Both the position numbers and the translations under genes were made by a program. From positions 1-43,101 of the IMG/VR virus record IMGVR_UViG_3300008954_000093: DNA of 43,101 nucleotides, one strand, 5' to 3'. Of the stretch, positions 39,601-43,101 are shown one piece after another. The notes below the pieces were generated by a model. The model did no database searches. It saw only the letters and a list, made by a program, of their open reading frames with translations, and was not told the DNA's origin. Within the stretch, counting starts at the first letter, position 1; the number at the start of each line of letters is the position of its first letter. This DNA is from a virus.

Positions 39601-42600
39601 AAGAACGAGAAGCCGAAGAGGCAGCCGAAGCCGAAGCAGCCCGAGAAGCGGAGATAGAAGCCGAAGAACGTCAGGTTCGTGTCGATGAACATGAGAACAA
39701 TCCTCCGAGCAGTCTTTCTGAAGAAGATCTTGCTAATGAGATAGCCGAACTTAGTGATTCGGAAATCATGGATGATCTTGATAGGGATCGTTTGAATGAT
39801 CTTGAAGCCGAAGTTGAACGTCGTATGGAAGCGGCGGCTAGGCGTGAAGATTCCAATAGGGGTGAACGTAGTAGAAGCCTGAGGTTCCGCGATGATGAAA
39901 GTCTTCAGGAAGAACTAGACGAGTTGATGGAGGATCCTGACGCCGATGAGGCTCGTATGGATGCGCTTGAAGCCGAATTGGATCGTCGGGAAACGCAACG
40001 GAGTCGGCGCACAAGGGAACGTACCCGTGAACGCACAGACGAGTTGGAAGCGGCGGAACAGCGCGAGTATGAAGGAGAGGGAGAAGATGACGAAGAAATT
40101 CTCCTGCCGGAAGTAGAGCCTGATTATTCCGACGAGGACGAAGAGGATGCTGGAGGCCCAACGGATGGGGATTTGATTGATCCTTACGCGGAGATGGAAA
40201 GGGATATGACGACTCCGCCTCCGGACGAAGAAGATGAAGAAGATGATATTGATGAGTCTGGCGCGAGGCCAATTCCGGAAGAGGACGAGACACCGGACCG
40301 AACCGGTATGCCCGATGAAGGTGGTTCGGGTCCGAATGGCGAGTGGACGGATGCGGATGAGGCGGCAGATCCAGCCGATGATCGTTTCGCTGAGTTGGAA
40401 GACAAACTGGATAGTTTGGATTGGAACATACATGCAGCGATGGCTGCCGGTGATGACGAACAAGTTTTGGGCTACTTGCTCAGACGGGAAGAATTGTTAG
40501 AGGACGACGGCGGTTTGATCGGAACTCACCGTGAAATTATGAGGCATGAGCATGATGCTGAAATCTTGCGGTATCTGACCGAACATGAATATAAGGATGG
40601 AGCGAAGGCGAGGGAAGACGGGGGTCCATCCCATGAGCATTATGAAAATAATCAAAAGTATTTGAATGTGTACGCGGAGGCCCAGAAACGTGGCTTGTTA
40701 GATCCCGATCCTGATCCGGTTGATGATTCGCCGGAGGCGGATCTTCCTGACCCTTTAGAGGGTAAGACCCCGGAGGTCGCTGAGGCAGAGGAAGCCATAA
40801 GGCGGGATTGGGACGGTTATTCTCCAGAAGAGAAAGAGTATTTAGCCCTTCATTTCGTAGATACTGAAGTAGCGAAACTTGAACAAGGATTGATTGACGG
40901 GTACCGCGGCAAGTCTGCTGTAACTGTGCCTCCACTTCCGGATGATGCTACGCCGGAAGAGAGGGAGATCTCTGCCTTGCAGCAGTCGTACCTGAATGCG
41001 AAGGAAGCCACGTTTCAGTTGTTGGCACGAAGGGATATGTCTGGCACGTTGGGGGGTATAGATCATTCCGTTCAAGAGCAACATGCGTTTACCGGCGATA
41101 TTTCGGCTAGACAAATTCTTGCTGCCCATATTTTCGACAAGTTAGATCAAGCCGATTTGAGCAGAGTAATAGACGCACTTAATCCAAACACAAACATGCT
41201 GGGTAATGTTCCTTACGATCCCAATTGGTCAAGGATGGACTTTTATGATGACTTCGACAATCGGGACATTCCTTCGGGAATAGTAGCGTTGGCAGTTAAA
41301 CGTATGCAGGACAAGATGCAAGCAGATGGAACAGTGGTTACTGATGAACAGGTAGCCGAAGCAATGTCAGAACTAGAAGTAAATTTTGCGGCTCCGCTTG
41401 GGGAGGCGATGAGAGCCGAATTGGATCGTCAGATAAAACGAATGGGTAGTGAAGAATTAGGCGGTACGGCTGATCCTTTCCTTCTGAATTTGATACTGCC
41501 GATGGGTGGTCCTCCTACCGGTATTGATGCCATGAATACGCGAAATTCATTCATGGACGATCTCTGGTCGCCGGATGGGTACGGTCGTATGCATAGTGCT
41601 GACTTGTTGCGGATAACTATAGGCGCTCCGAATGTTGGTAAGGGTATGGGCGAAATTGGTCGTCTCATAGTTGAAGATCTTGATGTTGGTTTTGTTCCGC
41701 AGAATATGCTCCATAATCCCGATTTGCTTATTCAGGGTATAATTCAGGCTTACGCTAGGCAACTGAGTAGCGGCGCTATTGACGAAGCGACTTTTGTTAA
41801 TAATCTTAAGAGCCTTCCTGCTGACTTGGCAAAGGGTTACAGGAAGCACGCGACAGCGGGATTAGCAGCATCCCGATCAGGTCCGGGCGCAAGACTCCAT
41901 AGGGATATGGCGACAGCACTTTTTGGGAAGATTGGAGCAGCCGACGAAGCATCCGCTAGAGAAATGTTTGATGCTGGAGTCAAGTTAGCGCTGTTTAAGT
42001 CGGCTGAAGAGGGAGATCTCAGACATTTGGCGTTGGATGGAGTTATTGATGTTCAAATGCCGTTGACTGAGACAGAAGTCGTTGCTGGCTTGATCAGAAA
42101 GTTCCGGGTAATTACAGATGTGCCCGTATCGTTCGGCACCGCAGCGGACGGAGGATCGTTAAAATGGGAGCCTCCTATAACAAGTCGGGGACGAAAGTAT
42201 CAATTGAATCCTTCAGAACAGCAGGCAGCAGCCAATGAGATTGAGGCAGCCGCTGCCCTGTTGTTGCCAGATGATTGGATTGACCTTAGCAATTCATCCG
42301 GCAGAGTTGTTCTGTATAAGCAAGATCTGGACCGTGCTTCGTTTGGTAGTAAGACAACACTTGGCCTTGAGGCTGCCATGCCTGAAGGTGTAGGCACTAG
42401 TGACGGCGCTATAGATATCACTAGAAAGGATTTCACTATTACAGATGGTGGTCATGAAATAGTCCACAGGATTCAGTCCGTAAACGTATTCTTGCTGTTG
42501 CAGGATGATGCGTTTGCACGGCGAAGGCAAACTCCTGCTACTGAGGCAGAAGCAAGATCTCCGAAGTTTAGAAAGCGAACCTTCAATACAATTCTAGGTA

Positions 42601-42878
42601 GGACTGGTATGGGTAGTGAGTCTGCTATTGAAGATCACTTTTCTTTGCCTTACATGGGTAAAGCCTATAAGTCACGGCGTGGTGATCTAAGAATAGAGGT
42701 AAGTTCTACAGGTGTAGAACTTTTGCTTGGAGGGAAGGTTGGTGCCGGACACCGTCCCAAAGATCAGCAGAGAGATGCTAATGGAATACCTCAGGAGTAT
42801 ACGCTAGCGGATGCCTTAGCGGAAGATCGAAGCAGTTCTTGGATCGGTCACGTTTTGGCAATGCTGGTTGGCGTTTAA
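36633..42878 (+). CDS. giant polyvalent-type protein with C-terminal HExxH metallopeptidase
   Basis: About 2081 residues. ATG 36633 is chosen because GGAGGAAGG lies just upstream; an in-frame TTG at 36612 lacks a site. It opens with a module shared with the first giant: RRVPKVVPYD, DADGDGLVQEGT (48-59), WERPAGT and DVDYKPGD. Residues about 330-1130 are highly charged helices containing nine diverged repeats of the type LSDEELQxEIxEL. An acidic linker (about 1130-1250) follows. The last 700 residues are globular and end in a zinc-protease-like domain: HEIVH (1941-1945), YMGKAY (2007-2012) and RIEVSSTGVELL (from 2020), a layout I associate with metallopeptidase domains attached to phage head-morphogenesis proteins. 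Protease activity on host or head proteins is inferred. Confidence 0.85.
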   Translation: MRYPEYRLNEVGFRARLYDVNHIPLEKGIGSIIRRVPKVVPYDNDARDADGDGLVQEGTIWERPAGTRWVSKLGSALSSGLRAIPGNSKIVDKDGNDVDYKPGDKAQGGRAKLRGLLARRRLRRAGKRRRRAAERREEDRERKAPEEYDKLIETLENAANAASQERLIEAEKQRGDAPMDGPFRSFWDTFMEAFTGMKGGREDRNSRDKARGRSAIRKALQMEGNRRTAGDENGNEPDHDREKEFDEEALDGKGVMPSAIEEHHRKLREDPEYRKRWNRALREGKVDQFIEKEGLRPIPDGGDRDPDRPRPRIDPKPPTDAPEAGKPLTDLTDDELQARIEALQDINDDMSLDDLSPAHQAELDALYEERNNRWLRGEGPRPRRPEPDDPEADVEPGFELPDEVIESIEHYRDTVLPELSDQDLAQELAELREALNADDLEDRFPRNDGPERFALALQEHRRRLVQQREERNSPEAMIALADAVSEEDLDQAVGGVLPLHLYPRDMVDNPRSEEAVKAFNERIRERLAERDEARAARGLRWSDERITGASDEELQRRRAELVALDPVGNDSAIRTELERLESERIRREVLAGMQRDLDEYEESDDDLPGDAFFDNEGWIEGDFAWDDDAIDAAINVALATDDTRTIEGIERSLQRYKYDMTTSEWRGAKGRRHREIQAILDRRREERERPTRTVPPRDVDPYGDDEFGFMSDEDLQRHIDDLENIEDRSPDQEARLEALGNEYDERFGTEADVEDMEREERLEWYETDPASLSDEELQTEINELNSESDLDDDAMAWLTKLSEEDDRRQKARNEQEDQEAAEAEAAEEARQAELIEEQRDPRDMTPEEMAEEINAINEADEDELNEHWGSSEAAMDRYNVLQDALSEREEQDARDRDQEEIEDRIAEQDDPTEMRDEDIGEEMSELFDISEDEDYNEEARAQARQRWELLAAEQDRREREREQDERDLSDALDERQAEEDAEEDRIREAEEREAEEAAEAEAAREAEIEAEERQVRVDEHENNPPSSLSEEDLANEIAELSDSEIMDDLDRDRLNDLEAEVERRMEAAARREDSNRGERSRSLRFRDDESLQEELDELMEDPDADEARMDALEAELDRRETQRSRRTRERTRERTDELEAAEQREYEGEGEDDEEILLPEVEPDYSDEDEEDAGGPTDGDLIDPYAEMERDMTTPPPDEEDEEDDIDESGARPIPEEDETPDRTGMPDEGGSGPNGEWTDADEAADPADDRFAELEDKLDSLDWNIHAAMAAGDDEQVLGYLLRREELLEDDGGLIGTHREIMRHEHDAEILRYLTEHEYKDGAKAREDGGPSHEHYENNQKYLNVYAEAQKRGLLDPDPDPVDDSPEADLPDPLEGKTPEVAEAEEAIRRDWDGYSPEEKEYLALHFVDTEVAKLEQGLIDGYRGKSAVTVPPLPDDATPEEREISALQQSYLNAKEATFQLLARRDMSGTLGGIDHSVQEQHAFTGDISARQILAAHIFDKLDQADLSRVIDALNPNTNMLGNVPYDPNWSRMDFYDDFDNRDIPSGIVALAVKRMQDKMQADGTVVTDEQVAEAMSELEVNFAAPLGEAMRAELDRQIKRMGSEELGGTADPFLLNLILPMGGPPTGIDAMNTRNSFMDDLWSPDGYGRMHSADLLRITIGAPNVGKGMGEIGRLIVEDLDVGFVPQNMLHNPDLLIQGIIQAYARQLSSGAIDEATFVNNLKSLPADLAKGYRKHATAGLAASRSGPGARLHRDMATALFGKIGAADEASAREMFDAGVKLALFKSAEEGDLRHLALDGVIDVQMPLTETEVVAGLIRKFRVITDVPVSFGTAADGGSLKWEPPITSRGRKYQLNPSEQQAAANEIEAAAALLLPDDWIDLSNSSGRVVLYKQDLDRASFGSKTTLGLEAAMPEGVGTSDGAIDITRKDFTITDGGHEIVHRIQSVNVFLLLQDDAFARRRQTPATEAEARSPKFRKRTFNTILGRTGMGSESAIEDHFSLPYMGKAYKSRRGDLRIEVSSTGVELLLGGKVGAGHRPKDQQRDANGIPQEYTLADALAEDRSSSWIGHVLAMLVGV
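37615..40000 (+). repeat. nine diverged helical repeats in second giant
   Basis: Units of about 40 residues begin with a line like LSDEELQTEINEL and continue to LEALxxExDRR. Starts lie near 37615, 37878, 38268, 38754, 38937, 39159, 39363, 39705 and 39885. Each looks like a helical hairpin. The array alternates acidic and basic charge and would form a long rod. Confidence 0.8.
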
Positions 42879-43101
42879 TGGATAACTTCTTCGCCGGGAC
42901 CGTCGCCTGTTTCGGCGTCATCAAATAAATCTGTATCAATGTTTAGGACTTCGCAGAATTCGCTGAGATAAGCGTCGATGGTACGAAAGATGCGTATCTC
43001 TGGTGGCTCATCGAAAGAGGGCTTATGTCCACTACCGGGTGGGACACCGACATCGCCCCATGTCATGACAACGGAAGAAAGCGCTTCCAACTGTGTTGAT
43101 G
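42875..43101 (-). CDS. partial hypothetical protein, N-terminal part beyond window edge
   Basis: A leftward frame open from the window end (43101) to TAA at 42877-42875, giving at least 75 codons. It ends EVLNIDTDLFDDAETGDGPGEEVIH. No start is required inside the window, although TTG 43090 is possible. It is convergent with the second giant, and their stops overlap by 4 bases. If the window is circular, this is the C-terminal part of the gene at 1-538, because the junction codon (ACA) keeps frame. No domain recognised. Confidence 0.6.
   Translation of the reverse strand, partial: STQLEALSSVVMTWGDVGVPPGSGHKPSFDEPPEIRIFRTIDAYLSEFCEVLNIDTDLFDDAETGDGPGEEVIH

Overview
The window looks like the genome, or nearly all of it, of a double-stranded DNA bacteriophage of an actinobacterium. 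Phage hallmarks are a large terminase, an HK97-type portal fused to a MuF-like head-morphogenesis domain, a prohead protease, a virally arranged replication module, an endolysin-like protein and one tRNA. The actinobacterial link rests on a WhiB regulator with all four cluster cysteines and on a secreted transglycosylase-like lysin with a long poly-Thr linker, a style common in Acidimicrobiia and relatives. No integrase, excisionase or repressor was recognised. The partial genes at the two ends join in frame, without a stop, if the ends are abutted, so the molecule may be circular or circularly permuted at about 43.1 kb.

Layout. 1-3631 is a leftward block: a Cys-rich protein (cut by the edge), a 735-bp degenerate (NNNCC)n tract, an AP2-like protein, a DNA methyltransferase, a small protein and the lysin. 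3674-7434 runs rightward: small proteins, tRNA-Lys(UUU), two probable replication-initiation proteins, a primase-helicase fusion and WhiB. 7388-9569 is leftward: a zinc ribbon, a PD-(D/E)XK-like protein, a conserved small protein and a DUF932 protein driven by a near-consensus promoter. 9661-11601 is a SMARCAL1-like SNF2 helicase ending at a bidirectional terminator. 11706-20032 is a long, mostly leftward metabolism and recombination block: ParB-like plus PAPS-reductase-like pair, SSB, a second ParB-like protein, HNH nuclease, glycosyltransferase, Cas4/RecB-like Fe-S nuclease and a Rad52-like annealing protein. 20033-20489 holds no confident gene but carries a strong promoter and a dense set of RNA helices. 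20490-21794 is the terminase, leftward. From 21846 to 42878 everything is rightward and structural: a small membrane protein, portal-MuF, protease, an acidic PepSY-like protein and two giant proteins of 2846 and about 2081 residues.

How it fits together. The replication and recombination genes (primase-helicase, SSB, Rad52-like annealase, Fe-S nuclease, SNF2 helicase, HNH) form a self-sufficient DNA-processing set. The methyltransferase, ParB-like/PAPS-reductase-like proteins and glycosyltransferase are candidates for DNA or surface modification. The two giants match the idea of phage polyvalent proteins: long, multi-domain products encoded beside the portal and protease, carrying enzymatic ends (a PI3/4K-like kinase and an ART-like segment in one, a HExxH metallopeptidase in the other) behind Arg-rich or acidic helical repeats. 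They share a duplicated Ca-loop-like module. The most striking unexplained items are the (NNNCC)n tract, the candidate structured RNA beside terminase, and the apparent absence of a recognisable major capsid protein and of all tail genes.
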